Shown piece by piece: positions 24,900 to 36,890 of a stretch of DNA of 64,000 bases (positions are counted from its first letter, which is position 1; every line of letters starts with the position of its first letter). A model generated the notes under the pieces. That model saw only the letters and a list, made by a program, of their open reading frames with translations. It was not told the DNA's origin and searched no databases. The translations under genes and the position numbers were made by a program. Source of the DNA: Kappaphycus alvarezii (taxonomy: Eukaryota; Rhodophyta; Florideophyceae; Gigartinales; Solieriaceae); the NCBI GenBank assembly GCA_002205965.3, contig NADL03000007.1, positions 124,001 to 188,000 on the forward strand, written 5' to 3'.

Positions 24900-26631
24900 T
24901 GTTTCTGGCGGGCGAGTTTAGCCATTGGGCGAATTTAGCCGCGGGGAAGGGTAGTCAATCCTGCAAAGTCCAACAAAAACCGAACTCTTTTGCTCTTTCA
25001 GAACCTCAAGCGTCTATATCCTGCGTTTCATTCTCTTTTGAACGTCAATTCAAAGAAGTCCAGAGCGCAGCTCTCCCACTCTCAATCACCCTGTTCTCCC
25101 CCAACCGGCTCCCATCACTCCAAGCCACTCTTCTCCTGCTCAACCAAGAATACGTTCCGCAGTACGCGCAGCGTGCACAGCGCTAGATTGCCACTCTAGC
25201 GGCAGAAGATAAACCTCCCCACCGCGCTCCTCCCTCTGTCCCCCCTCCCTCTTCTTCTTCAGCCGTCTATTCCGATCCACGGGCGTTACCTGTGACCATT
25301 TTTCCTATCCAACCTCCTCTATCCTCCCTATCCCTCCGCTATCACCTCCCATTGCCACTTTCGCAGGCATCCACTTTCCTCCACAATCCCTATTCCCAGC
25401 GCCTGCCTCTTTCAGCATCCCCATCCCCTTCATATCCTGTAGATATTCTCAAGCCCTGGCTACTAGTCCCATCTGCTTCTGCAAAACCTTCACCCTCCCT
25501 TTCAGCTCCCCGTACTACCTCCGCCCCTTCCCTACCGCCCTTGCCACACACTCTACTATACCATCTGCGTGCTCCCCCACCTCCATCCCAAACATCTTCA
25601 AACGCTCTCGAACAATAGAGACCACCTCCAGTAACACCCATACTCTAATACACTCAATAAAAGCCAACCACCTCGCTCACTGCCTCCGCATTCAAATCAT
25701 CAAACATGCTGCTTGAACCCACCTCCCGTCCTCCTCCCTTGCACTTTCATCTCCATCATAAACCTGTCATCCGGTCATTCCTCTCCATCCCCATCTCCCT
25801 TTCTCGCATTCTACCCAATTACTAACTGGCTCAAGTGCACTTCCTTCTCCTGAGATCTTTCAACCCCTCCCACTCATCCTGCGGTGGCGTCTCCGGCACC
25901 ACATTTCCCTCCAACAGCGCTATGAGCTCCTCATCTTTCACGAACCCACTCGAAATTTTTGCCGCGCGCCGCATTGACCACGCAAATTACAAAGTCCACA
26001 ACCCACTACGTTCGCGCGCTCAGTTCTGCTAGATTCGGGTGCCAATTTTGGCCATCTCCATTTCCCCAAGCCGTGGCCACGGCTCAAATTCCACCAATAA
26101 TTTTCGAGCCATTTCAACCTACTGTATTTACATCTCCCTCTCGCCTTTCGAAATCTCTAAGTCATGAAATATGCTCCCAGCACTCTTTCCTCTTAATCTT
26201 CGTCTCAAACATATGAACAAAGTTGAAACCATGAAAAACACAAACCGTAGAACTTATGAACAAGAAAAGCACATTTCCCATTCACAAGCTATAAGATAAC
26301 TTCCGAGCTCCCTCCCAGCATACACACCCACCTTATTCATTCGGTCCATTGCAAAGCCATCCATGCTTTGATAGGACGACACTTCATTTCCAGGCTTTAT
26401 ACTATCATTTCTCATGAATGCCTCATCCTTCGCAACTCCCTCCCAAGCCTTTTTAAACATACGAGAAAAGTTTGTCTATTGAAACACTCCTAACCTCCCG
26501 CAACTACTTTCATTCTCTTAGCAACAGCAGTCCCTTCTCTCAGCAATCATTATTCTATCAACATGAACTCCTCTAGTCTCAGATACATCCCCGCAGTCAT
26601 CATCTGTAAAGGTCGAATTGGCTCTTTGCTT
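24900..26631. other. low-complexity pyrimidine-rich block and spacer
   Basis: The plus strand from about 25,060 to 25,830 is strongly C+T-rich, giving Pro/Ser/Leu-rich frames on plus and Gly/Glu/Arg-rich frames on minus. I regard these as compositional artefacts. No gene recognised. Confidence 0.5.
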
Positions 26632-26636
26632 CTGAA

Positions 26637-26821
26637 TGTTGAAGCATAGAAGCGAGTATTGACTCCAATGAACTCATATAGAATCCTATTGAATCAAGTT
26701 GTTTGTTTATGCATATTAACGGTCGTCGTTTCTTCTGTATATAAGAATATGAATTGCATTAATCACTAAACAAAATAAAACAGATAGAATTAGACAATCC
26801 GGACCCATCTATTTCCTATCA
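26637..26821 (+). repeat. 5' LTR of Copia element
   Basis: 185 bp, TGTTGAAGC...CCTATCA. It shares GAAGCGAGTATTGACTCCAA and GTTTATGCATATTAACGGTC with the 3' copy. A TATA-like TGTATATAAG lies inside and may be the element promoter. Confidence 0.95.
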
Positions 26822-26889
26822 GTGGTAGAAACGCATAAATTTTTACATTGAACTGTCAACTACCAAAATAGATGTGAAAGAAGACAAAC

Positions 26890-27660
26890 TATCTATTTCT
26901 CTAAGTTCAACGACAAGGACACCGAAAGTTTTCATCTTTGGAAGCTCAGACTGGAAGCAATACTAATAACCATAAATTGTATGAGTATTGTGGATGGAAG
27001 CGAGCAAGAAACAAGCTCAGACGATGAAAACCATGAGTAAATACTTGCTGCGTGTCACAAGCGCAAGGCAAATGCCTTGGCTATTTAAATCATAGCTCTC
27101 GGCGATAAACCTCTAAAGGTCGTTCAAAGGTATTCTAAAGATCCGCAAGAAATGTGGAAATGGCTTTTGAATAGGTATGCAGGAAAGACGACCAGCAAAA
27201 AACTTAGCTTATTTAACGAAGTCTTTAGCAAAACGCTAAGCTCAGATGTAAAATGTCAGATCACATTGGTGACCTGGAGACATGCTTCCCGAAGCTAAGT
27301 AATGCTGGAATTCATCTCAATGAATTGATGCAAGTTTCCATACTACTAGCATCCATAAAATATTGCCCAGATTACGAGTCTACCGTAGCCGCTATCAGGA
27401 CTATGTACGAGGATAAGACAACCTGGACGTCATGAGCACAAGATTAATTGATGAATACAAAAAGAAACACCAGATGACGACTAGTGAAAAAGGCGGAACC
27501 ATTGTAGCCTTTTCAATGGGAAATACAGATACACGCCATTAACACCGTAACCAATCGTACCATTACCGTCACAACAAACAAAAAAAGCGAAACGAACGAT
27601 TCTCAAATATATACTCTACAAACTATAGAGGTAGACAAACCACAAGCGCGGAAATGACAC
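26890..27660 (+). pseudogene. Copia Gag region
   Basis: Frames across this stretch give FNDKDTESFHLWKLRLEAIL, the usual Copia Gag opening (FxGxNFxxWKxRMEALL), then WKWLLNRYAGKTTSKKLSLF and DHIGDLETCFPKLSNAGIHL. Stops and shifts occur near 27,037, 27,088 and 27,250. I saw no clear CCHC zinc knuckle downstream. Confidence 0.8.
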
Positions 27661-27749
27661 CAAAGGAAGCAAAGAAAAACCTCTATTAGCACATACCAGG
27701 GTGACTAGACCTATACTCGCATCAAAATGAACTCAAAATTCATCGAAGC

Positions 27750-29076
27750 AGTGCAAGTTTATCGTCGATAGTGGAGCAACACATCATACGTGTTACGATA
27801 AGGAAATCTTTTCTAGACTCACGGAGACTGAGCAGCAATAAATCGTTCTTGGAGATTCACGTACTGTACAAGTACAAACTGTGGAACGATTGACGTAAGA
27901 TTCCGTCAAAACAACGGTGAATCATGGATCAGACTCACCGATGTATTATACGTCCCTGAGCTAGAACTAAACCTATTATCAGTCCCATGTTTAGACAATA
28001 AAACATTAATGTGCACATCGGCAGCGGAAAGTGCTCCATGTACACAAACAATACAAACCAAGCTATAGGAACTGCATTACTGGATTGAAGCAGAAATCCA
28101 CAATATTGTCTCGGGTGTCCTGCCAACAAAATTGCTGTAAGGGATGAAAAACGAATCGGAGCAACCGAGAAACCGAACACCCCAAAGGAAGATCACGTCA
28201 ACATTTGGCATAAACGAATGAGACACGTCAATAAGAACTACTCAACAGCTTCTCAAAATGAAAACTGGACTATGGTATTGAGAATATCATGAAACCCGAA
28301 AGTGTGGATTATGACATCTGTGTTGAAAAAAAGAAGACTAAAAGACCACAAACATAAATAACTGACAATACAGATTCAGTGGGAGGTGTAATCTTTGCAG
28401 ACATCTGTGGTCCTATCCAACAAGAAGGTTGGGAGAAGGCGAAATACTTCTTATTATTTGTTGATGATGCAAGCCGATTTGCATGGGTTTATCTACTCCA
28501 CAGGGGAAATGAAACCGCAACAATAGTCGGGTCATCTATACAAATATTTCAGCGACAATACAAGAAAAATATTGCAAACTTGCATACAGACAATGGCACA
28601 GAGTTCGTTACCAAACAGATTTGCACACCGCTGCGCCAAGAAGGCATTGTGCAATCGACCACAGCTCCATTTAACCCCGAATCGAATGGACTGGTCGAAA
28701 GGAGGAAGAGTATATTAATGGATAGAGTTCGATTCACGCTAAAACAAGCAAATCTGAGTAACCATTTCTGGGTGAAGCACTATTACACGCAGTATTCATA
28801 CAAAATAAATGTCCTCATTCTGCGTTGAATGGCAAATATCCTTATGAAGTGCTGCAAAATCAAGCGGCAAACCTAAGCAAACTTAGAACGTTCGGATGCC
28901 GAGTTTTTGTACAGGTACCTCCGCAACTTCGCAAAAAGTTGTATCCAAGGGCTATACCGATGATCCTCATGGGATCGGGAAACGGAACTGTCTCAAGAGC
29001 ATTCAATACTCTAACAACGAAACTAGTTCGCACAGACACTACACATGTGACGAGAACGTATTCCCTGGATACATAG
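27750..29076 (+). pseudogene. Copia protease and integrase region
   Basis: The aspartic protease motif DSGATHH is at 27767-27787, followed by RLTDVLYVPELELNLLSV. The pre-integrase segment WHKRMRHVN with a degraded zinc site follows near 28,205-28,330. The integrase core (28,379-28,828 open) shows FADICGP, HTDNGTEF and NPESNGLVERRKS, giving the D, D and E of the DDE triad, then LRTFGCRVFV in the next frame. Frames are interrupted by several stops. Confidence 0.9.
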
Positions 29077-29171
29077 CCACAAACAGCAACGCAAATCAAC
29101 AACAATCGCTCGACGAACATAGCGATCTGTATGAAAATGTCATCGACACAGATTAGGACGAGGAAGAGCAA

Positions 29172-30947
29172 ATGCTCGCTGGCGTAGACGAAAGTACGCA
29201 ACTTAACGAACAAGAGCTCCAAGAATTGCTGACTTATCAACCTCCACGTCCAAGGAGAAGCGCAAGGATGCACAACAGAACACTAGCAAATGCGTCGTCT
29301 AAAAGTACAGACGAGCCGACTCTCAAGCAAGCCTTAGAATCACGAGAAAAGACCAAGTGGAACATTGCAACTCAAAAGGAATTGCAAGAACTTAAGAATC
29401 ATGGAAACTGGGAACTAGTCCCAAGGCCAGTGGGAGCTTACGTTCTCCGCTGCAAAATCGCACTCAAAATCAGCGCCACCCGGATAACTCGATAGACAAA
29501 TACAAGAAATACTCGTCGTACTGGGCTGCCGACAGACTAAATTTGATTACGACAAAATCTTCTCGCCCGTAGTTGACTTCACCACAATAAGATTTGTTTA
29601 AGTATCGCTGCCCTCGAAAGGGCAATGATCATCACTTCGATGTCAAAAGTGCTTTTCTCTACGGAACTTTACAAGAACAAATCTATATGGAATAACCTAA
29701 GGGTTTCGAAAATCCCGAGAAACCCAATCATGTGTGCCGGCTCATCAAAAGCATATTCAGTCTTAGACAAGCAGGACGAGTCTGGTATCAACTCTTCATA
29801 GATAAATCACAGAGATGGAACTTGAAACACTCAAACACGCCGAAATCGGGCACATAAAACAACACGGAGGCGTCAAAACAATAGTATTTGCATACGGTGA
29901 TGGCGTCCTGGTTATCAAAAAGTCAGAAAAAGCTCTCGAAGAGGTTAACAGGGCCTTCGGTCGTCTTTTCAACTAACATAACTCGGCCCGTAACCATTTT
30001 TTAGATGTGAAAATACAGCAAACTAACAATGGTTTTTACTTATCATAACAGGGATATATCGAGAAAATACTCAAATTATTCCCATGAACGAATCGATACA
30101 AGTACGCAAACCTATGGACACTGGAGCATACCATTCTCTCACTGAGAAAAAGGAACGCTCAACCACCGAAGCCCTCGAAATGGAAACAATGCCATATCGA
30201 GAAGCGATCGAAATTTACTGTACATCAGAACCCGCACTAGGCCTTATATTGAAATCTCCGTCAATTTTTTGAGCCATCATGTCAGTGCTTCGCGTCCCAT
30301 ACACTGGAAATGAGTCAAAAGGATCTTTCGATACCTCTGTGGAACACAGCCTCACGGATTACTCATTTCACTAGCGACCAACACGTTATGCGCATATTCT
30401 GACTTTGACTGGGCAGAAGGGCCTGACCGCCTGTCTGTCACTGGAAATGTTGTACTATTTGTCAACAGCCCTATATTATGGAGAAGCTCCAAAAAGTCCT
30501 GTGTCACACTCTCTTCCACCGAAGCTGAGTACGTGAGCCTCTCTACAGTTGCCAAGGACATGCAATGGTTGCGTAACCCCCTCCAACGAACTTGGACATA
30601 CCCAAGAAATTCCGCAAGAAATTTTTCAGAACAACGAAGGATCACTTGAATGGGCTACAGACATCTCAAATTTCAAGTACAACAAATATTTTGATGCACA
30701 TCTTCACTACATACGTGAATTGGTTGAGAACAACACAGTCAGGACCATACAACTCCCTACCGTTCAGATGCTGGCCGATAGTCTAGCAAAGCCGCTATTC
30801 GGTCCCAAATTTTGCACATCAGGCGACCGCTTAAATATTCAAACTTTATCCCTGAGTGGGAGAATTGCAACAGCTTTGAAGGCGTCTGTCAGCATGCATA
30901 CCATCAATCAACATACAGATCAGGACCAAACCGACGCCATTCAATAA
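29172..30947 (+). pseudogene. Copia reverse transcriptase and RNase H region
   Basis: Opens with a PPRPRRSARMHNRT linker and WNIATQKELQELKNHGNWEL, then FDYDKIFSPVVDFTTIRF, HFDVKSAFLYGTLQEQIYME and GRVWYQLF. The catalytic YVDD box reads YGDG at about 29,893, so one of the two metal-binding Asp residues is gone. RNase H is marked by SSTEAEYVSLSTVAKD near 30,515 and by the terminal ADSLAKPL at about 30,774. Stops and frame changes throughout. Confidence 0.9.
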
Positions 30948-31067
30948 AGCACACTCACTTCTGTACTTCAGAATCCACATTACGATATGAAAGCCTCAAT
31001 CGTCATGGAAAACAAATGGAAACTCTCCACATCAACCACACGAAACAAAACACCGTTTCCGAATTTT

Positions 31068-31125
31068 TCACCGACTTCACAAACGTCGAGGAGTAAACTC
31101 ACCGACTTCACAAACGTCGAGGAGT
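31068..31125 (+). repeat. 27-bp direct duplication inside Copia 3' region
   Basis: TCACCGACTTCACAAACGTC plus GAGGAGT occurs at 31068-31094 and identically at 31099-31125, four bases apart. It lies between the RNase H end and the 3' LTR. Confidence 0.9.
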
Positions 31126-31477
31126 TTACCGACGTGGATGGTCATGTCGTACATGGCAGAGGTGACGTGCTTATTCATATGGAAAACGCAAGCCTCCTCA
31201 TCAGAAGGTTTACTATACTGCAGAACCGAAAACATCTGAGCTTATCGCAGCTCATTTTCTCAAGGCATTAAAGTCGTTGTTGCTACTTTTCACATGGAGC
31301 TTTTTCCCACCATGGCACCCGAATATTGTGTGCTAATTTTTCATGCGAGCGTGCACCGTTCAACATACCGAATGATGAGGAAGCTGATGCGATCAGCGAA
31401 ATTTTAAACATCACGCACTCCAACAAAGGCGAAAGCACAAGTCATAGACTTGACAAACAACAACCAAGCCAATATTC

Positions 31478-31484
31478 AGAGGGG
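31478..31484 (+). other. Copia polypurine tract
   Basis: AGAGGGG directly before the 3' LTR, the expected site of plus-strand priming. Confidence 0.75.
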
Positions 31485-31672
31485 TGCTGAATCATGGAAG
31501 CGAGTATTGACTCCAATGAACTCATATTGAATCCCATTGAATCAATTTATTTGTTTATGCATATTAACGGTCGTCGTTTCTTCTGTTTGCAAGCATATGA
31601 ATTGCATTAAACACCAAAAAAAAAAATAACAGATGGACTTTTAGACAATTCAGACCCATCTATTTTCTATCA
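31485..31672 (+). repeat. 3' LTR of Copia element
   Basis: 188 bp, TGCTGAATC...TCTATCA, aligned along its whole length with the 5' LTR. Compared with the 5' copy it carries a longer poly-A run and scattered substitutions. Confidence 0.95.
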
Positions 31673-31927
31673 CTGAAGAATGGACATACCGAAGATATCT
31701 TCCTGTCAACGAATATTCGTCCGCACAGACTCCATTTCCAACGGCCCCATCTTCTTTTGCAGAAAGACCACTCCTGGAGAAAGTCATTCATTCATACCCT
31801 CTATCTCGTATACAGGATTGGATCTTCATTCAGAACGGCCATATACTTTCTTTTCTCTCCACACACGGCTTGCAATCTTCCAGCATATTCGTTCTATTCG
31901 TAGCACTCTCTACCACAGACACCCCCA

Positions 31928-32047
31928 GAGGATGGTTTCACTCTTATTGAGGATGGTTTCACTCTTATTGAGGATGGTTTCACTCTTATTGAGGATGGTT
32001 TCACTCTTATTAAAATATTATTACCGGAGTATGTTTTCACTCTTACT
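31928..32047 (+). repeat. 21-bp tandem repeat, four perfect units plus a diverged fifth
   Basis: GAGGATGGTTTCACTCTTAT plus T is repeated four times at 31928-32011. A fifth copy, with three mismatches, lies 15 bp further on at 32027-32047. It reads EDGFTLI per unit in one frame and RMVSLLL in another. No ATG-led gene contains it. Perfect identity of four units indicates recent expansion. Confidence 0.9.
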
Positions 32048-32199
32048 AGACCACAAGGTCTCACCGTCGCTACCAGTAAGTGGCCACACGCCCTCACAGA
32101 ACGCTTCTGGGCAGCAAGCCCCACCTGCACCATCGTCAGCGAACAATAATTCGCCAAGCAGTACTATGCAAAAATTGTCTGGCTCTCAGCTTTTAAGCT

Positions 32200-33390
32200 G
32201 ATCAGCTCATTGTATGGCTTCATCCCAATGTTTCAAGTCGGAAAGAATCACAAACAAGCATTCTCGACTATAATGAAAGAACTCTTTTCACTCGTGAGCT
32301 CCAAACATAGAATCTTTTCAATACAGCCGAAACGGTGGACAGGCTTCTGGAATAGGGAAGCACTCTCACAAACTTCTCTTCTTAAACCTCGAATTTCTAT
32401 CCCAGAAACGGCCTCATCTACCAACTATCCAGGTAGGCAAGGGAGGCCGGAACTGTAACCCCGCTCCATTCTATACCAACTATGTCAATGTTCTCTTCAA
32501 TTAGAATATGCAGTGTAAACTCTTTGCCATTTTCTCACAATTCATTATAACAACTACGTGAATTTCTTTCTTCAATCTCTTTTTTGTCTCTAAACCACTC
32601 GTTTTAACCTATCATCCTCTAATCGTTTCCTACACACTTCGCGCTACCTTCACAATTTTAGAAATAAAACCCATATGCGATTCCAGTCACTCTCAAATAC
32701 CAACTAGCTCTACATCACGCAGATGAAAAATCATCACACGACCACGACAACAACCCAGCAGGCCACACCTTCCATGCCCTAAGCCTGAAGGGAGCCTTAA
32801 AAGACCTTATCTGTGAACTCTGAAAACTTTCAACAACAGATCGGATTCTCTTTCAACCTGTTCCGTACTACACTTAACTTCAGATCATCTGCTGACAAAA
32901 ATAATTACCGAGCTGGGTCTCCTACTACAGTTCTCCGATTAACATACATTCTCAAGAATTATTCTTCCACGCTATAAACAAATTCATGTTGTTATCACCC
33001 AAGTAACTTCCTACACTCAGTAAAATATGACTTGCACATAACAATATCCCCACTCGCACTTACAGGGATTCCAAAATCGGCGCTGTTTGTGTGGGGCTGG
33101 GTCGAGTAGCAGTGGGGTTCTCAGAGGCGGGTTTGGCAGACGCTATTCCCTGGGGGTGAGGGGGAGGAGTTTCAGTGTGCTCAATTGGCCCGGGAATTTT
33201 CATTTGCGGTGAGTGGTGGCGAGCGGTGGTAGGGAGTGGCGTGGCGTCTTATATCTAGGCGATGTCTGCGTCGTTGAGGTTGCGGGAAAGAACCTGGGAG
33301 ATGTAAGGGAACGTAAATAACAGTGCAGAACGTTGTTCGGTGCAACCGGCGGTCGTCGGCGGCAAAAAATTCACACCTGAATATAGGTAA
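32200..33390. other. spacer, no gene identified
   Basis: Short frames only. Nothing recognised. Confidence 0.5.
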
Positions 33391-33396
33391 ACAAAT

Positions 33397-33612
33397 TGGC
33401 TGTTTTGTGTGATAAAGGTAACCGGGTGGAACTTCCGTGTCATGGCCATCATAAGAGACAACCATTGGTCACTCTTTGTGGCCTTGAGGCTCAAAAAGCT
33501 TTGGGCGGCTGTGGAAAACGGAAAAGAGAAGCTTCCTCTGGCCCATTTGTACAACATGGGCAGCTTAGGAATGCAGCACGCCTCTTTAGTACTTCTGACT
33601 GAAAACATTTAG
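33397..33612 (+). pseudogene. possible Ulp1/C48-type protease fragment
   Basis: One open frame reads VMAIIRDNHWSLFVALRLKK and later LAHLYNMGSLGMQHASLVL. NHWSL with a following DSLG-like block (here MGSLG) is the spacing of C48 cysteine peptidases (His in NHWxL, Asp in DSLG). The Asp position is Gly, and no catalytic Cys region is visible downstream, so this would be a broken fragment, perhaps from a transposon. The match is short and could be chance. Confidence 0.3.
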
Positions 33613-33619
33613 TGTAAAA

Positions 33620-34940
33620 TTTCACACTCACTGGACCACCTTCAAAGAGATTCAGAGCTTCTATATAAATACATTTTAATCTCCTTCTTCCAAATCATAA
33701 ATACATTTCCATCTCCTGCTTCCAAATCATAACCATCCAGCTCACTACCATCAACACATTCTCTCAAGTATGTAGCATTACGAAGCCCTCGTCTCCATCC
33801 AACTTGGTCCAGCCATCCAGAGAACTACATCAGTAGATATTATATCACAGCGCACCGTCCTCACAATCAGCAACGCCCTACAATTGAAGCTCCCAATCAT
33901 CCATAATCTTTTCGAAATCAGGGGCTTTGAAAAGCATATGAAAAACAGCCTTCTAGATGATATTCATGACATTTACAGGACTACCACGGTTACAATGTCT
34001 CACCAGCTTCAAAAATCAGGATTTCTCCAAGCAACTTTTCAGCAGCGGATATCATATTGGTTCTTAAATCCAACACACCGCAGCCCTTAGTTCACAAAAC
34101 CACTTTGCAAGTATGTTCAGCTTTTGCGGGATTTTTCCTCCATAATAACATTCAAAATTACCCTTAGACTTTTGTTCGGACTTGTATACACTTGCATAAA
34201 CTATATCATCAACGGGCCGCCCCACTTTCTCGTCTCTTTCGCCATAATGACCGTATTTTAATGCTTCCAAAGCTTTCTCCATATTTTCATAATTGGAGAA
34301 GGGTTTTACAGTTTAAAGTCGCTCTATAGGTCCCTTTAAAGCACTTTATTTAGTCCCGAGCAGCGCTACTTGCGGAAAAAGATAAAAAACCACCCTGGAT
34401 ATATGGTTGCCGCTATGTTCGGAGGTACTTTCTTCACGTCTATGGTGTTCATGGAGCTGGAATGACATCGGGAATTAATCTGTTGCGAGCCGGAGATGGC
34501 CTGTTCGGAACATTCAAGGCACGTGGCCGTGATGACCTTCGCAATTGTATGTTAAGGAAGAAGAAGAACATCAAAATTTCACAGGACGCTCTGAATGCTG
34601 TGCACAGAGTGACTGTTATGTTGCCTGAAACGAAGGTTCTCCCTTCCAGAACATTGAGGGCTTCTTCTTTATTCCCTCAATACCAACTGTTTCCACCATA
34701 ATTTGTGGATTTTATCGCATCTACTTGGGAAGATGGGAAGTTTGAAATTCTTGGAAGACAGAAGTATCTGTATGAGTGGCCGAGAAATCTGCATGTATCT
34801 TCTTGAAGAAAGGGTTTTTCTTTTAAAGAGGCAATAATTTATGATTTTTGCATAGCAAATTCCACAATTCGACATCCCAACGCGGGCGTAGGGGTATTTA
34901 CAACTAGTCGGGTGATGCAGGGGTAGGAGAAACGTTACTT
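33620..34940. other. spacer, no gene identified
   Basis: Contains a small direct duplication near 33,665-33,730 (units of the form CTCC-TTCCAAATCATAA). No recognisable protein; frames around 34,462-34,701 are unassigned. Confidence 0.4.
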
Positions 34941-34944
34941 ATTC

Positions 34945-35286
34945 GTGACGTTGGTGTACTATGAGCTCATGAATAGGAGGGAGATGCACAAAATGTTTGG
35001 AGAAGGGCTGCTGGGAGCGAAGGCAGATCGTTTCCGTCAGTATGAGATGGAGTCTTTTGTTCGGGGCGAAGCGTTTTACATCCTCCCGGAAAGGACGAAA
35101 GTGATGGACCGCATCCTGATGTGGATTGTCCTTTCTACGTTTGGTTTGGGAGGGAGGATAAACGACCCGAACTACGTCGAAGGGGACAACGACAGGAGCG
35201 CAGTTGAGGATGGGGTGAAAGAAAAACGTAGAGCAAATGTTAATTTGTTACGTACACCACGTATTGGACGGACCCCTATCAGCTGA
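34945..35286 (+). CDS. unassigned small ORF
   Basis: A 113-residue open frame, with charged and hydrophobic residues mixed as in a globular protein (MEKFV-like segment YEMESFVRGEAFYILPERTK). The start shown is a non-ATG codon; the first ATG in frame is at 34969 (MNRREMHKMFGEGLLGAKA). I recognise no family. It lies in the gene-poor region and may be an exon, a relic or chance. Confidence 0.2.
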   Translation: MTLVYYELMNRREMHKMFGEGLLGAKADRFRQYEMESFVRGEAFYILPERTKVMDRILMWIVLSTFGLGGRINDPNYVEGDNDRSAVEDGVKEKRRANVNLLRTPRIGRTPIS

Positions 35287-35539
35287 GAGACTATCGTTTG
35301 CCGGCCGTGTGAGAGATTTGCGATATTGAAGCGGGGAGGAGCCGTTTGTCGATTACGGCCTGGAGTACAGCTGGCGCAGGAACACCATTCCCATAAAATA
35401 TGAGTAGCGCTAGTCATGATACTGTTCTCCTACCATAAATTGAAATAAACTGATAAGATTTTAAAAAGTATGTACTGCTACCACCTCAACTACAATTTAT
35501 ATTAGTGGTTGTGCAATTAACACGGTTAACGTTGTCAGT

Positions 35540-36890
35540 TGGGGACATGTGCGAAGTGAGGCACACGAAATGAGTATTTTTAGCTTTAGTGACTCTATCT
35601 ACGGCAAATCCGGTCTACGGAAATATGTACACTTGTTTTTTCACCTTTTCGGAGAAGTATTTTTGATCGGCGCTCATCGACGCCGTGTTTCACGCCGCAT
35701 GCGTGGCCGTGAGCGATCAATTTCACATGGCCCAAAAAAGGAAAGAGAGGGCCTCCATAGAGGAGGAAGGTAGCCGTATGCGCAGAACTCGACGGCGGGA
35801 GCGGAATAAAGTGGAGCCTAGGAACGGCATGGCGTCGATCTCGTACACCGCGGAATGGTGTGCGTGGCGGGATAGGGGCTGGGGCACGGGTTCAAGTACA
35901 TGGAATGGGGAGATGCCGTGGAGAGAGAAGGGTAGCGCGGGAAGTTTGGAGCGGACCTTAAGCGAAGCAGTGAGAAATCATGAGAGAGATAGCAGTGCGA
36001 CGGATGCACAAAGCTTTATGCCAGATGTGGGAGTGTCGGCCGAGATAGACGTCAGACGTGGGGAGGCGGCGCAAAGAAGGATGGTTTGGGGGATGTTAAG
36101 TTGGTGCAAAAGGATATTGTCGGTGCTGACGGAGATGTGGATGACGGAGAGGGAGAGGGTGGTATAGAAAAGAGAGGTTCGGGCGGGTAATGGAGTGGTA
36201 TTGGTTCAAGTAGGGTTACCGGAGCGGGTAGTAGGTGACGTGGTGAGGACTGAGACGGATGCACACAGCGGAAGGAGTGAAGAACATAGGGAAGCCGTAA
36301 AAGGCGGAAACTGTCAAGGTCAGAGAGAGAGGGAGAGGGTGGTGCTGAGGCTGAGGTGAGACTGACGCTGCGTATGGATAGGGGGTCGGGTACAGGTGGA
36401 ATGGGACGATTAGGTGAGAGGAGAGAGCTAAGGAGACATCGGGCTAGTTCAGGGAGGATAGGTGGACGGGTAGGTACGGGGGGGATTGAGCAGACTCGAG
36501 AACGGCGACTGGATGGGGGAGGGGAATGTTGAGAATGTTGGAGTGTGTTAGACTTCGTATGAAGTCGACGCCACCTCGGGAGTCCCAACGGATGCCGGAA
36601 GGGATTGGTGTGGGAAGAAGGAGAATAGTGACGTCGGAGGGTTGGAGGAGTGCAGAAATGTGCTATGACGCGGAGAGGAAGGAGAGGAGAGGGTGGAAAG
36701 AGGAGAAACGAGGGTCGCAGACTGAAAGAGGAAGCAAAGGGGTATGATGTAAGTATTCTGCCTCGAATGAGGATGGTGAATAGTTTCAATCGCTGGAGGG
36801 GGAGGTGGGAAAGACGAAGGGATATAATTACAGTATGATTGTCAGTTTGAAATTTACACAGATGGAGGTAGAGCGAGCGAGGGGGAGTTA
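35540..36890. other. purine-rich low-complexity block
   Basis: The plus strand is strongly G+A-rich, so the minus strand gives long Pro/Ser/Leu frames (for example 36,789-36,052) and the plus strand Arg/Glu/Gly frames. Composition alone explains the open frames. It mirrors the C+T-rich block at 25.1-25.8 kb. Confidence 0.5.

Larger units (their letters stand above)
26632..31677 (+). mobile_element. Ty1/Copia LTR retrotransposon, complete structure, defective coding
   Basis: Two similar LTRs, 26637-26821 and 31485-31672, both starting TG and ending CA, flanked by the 5-bp target duplication CTGAA (26632-26636 and 31673-31677). One base after the 5' LTR, TGGTAGAAACGC fits a primer-binding site, being complementary to a tRNA 3' end in CCA. 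A purine tract, AGAGGGG, abuts the 3' LTR. Inside, the order Gag, protease, integrase, reverse transcriptase, RNase H is the Copia order. Many stops and frame changes and a changed reverse transcriptase motif make it non-autonomous. The LTRs differ at a number of positions plus a few indels, so insertion is not very recent. Confidence 0.96.

Noticed and set aside
25292-25618. 108-residue Ser/Pro/Leu-rich open frame
   Set aside because: Compositional effect of a C+T-rich stretch; the same open run appears in several frames.
36052-36789. 245-residue Pro/Ser-rich open frame on the minus strand
   Set aside because: The block is strongly purine-biased on the plus strand, which suppresses stops on the other strand. 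It has no ATG-led domain or family match.
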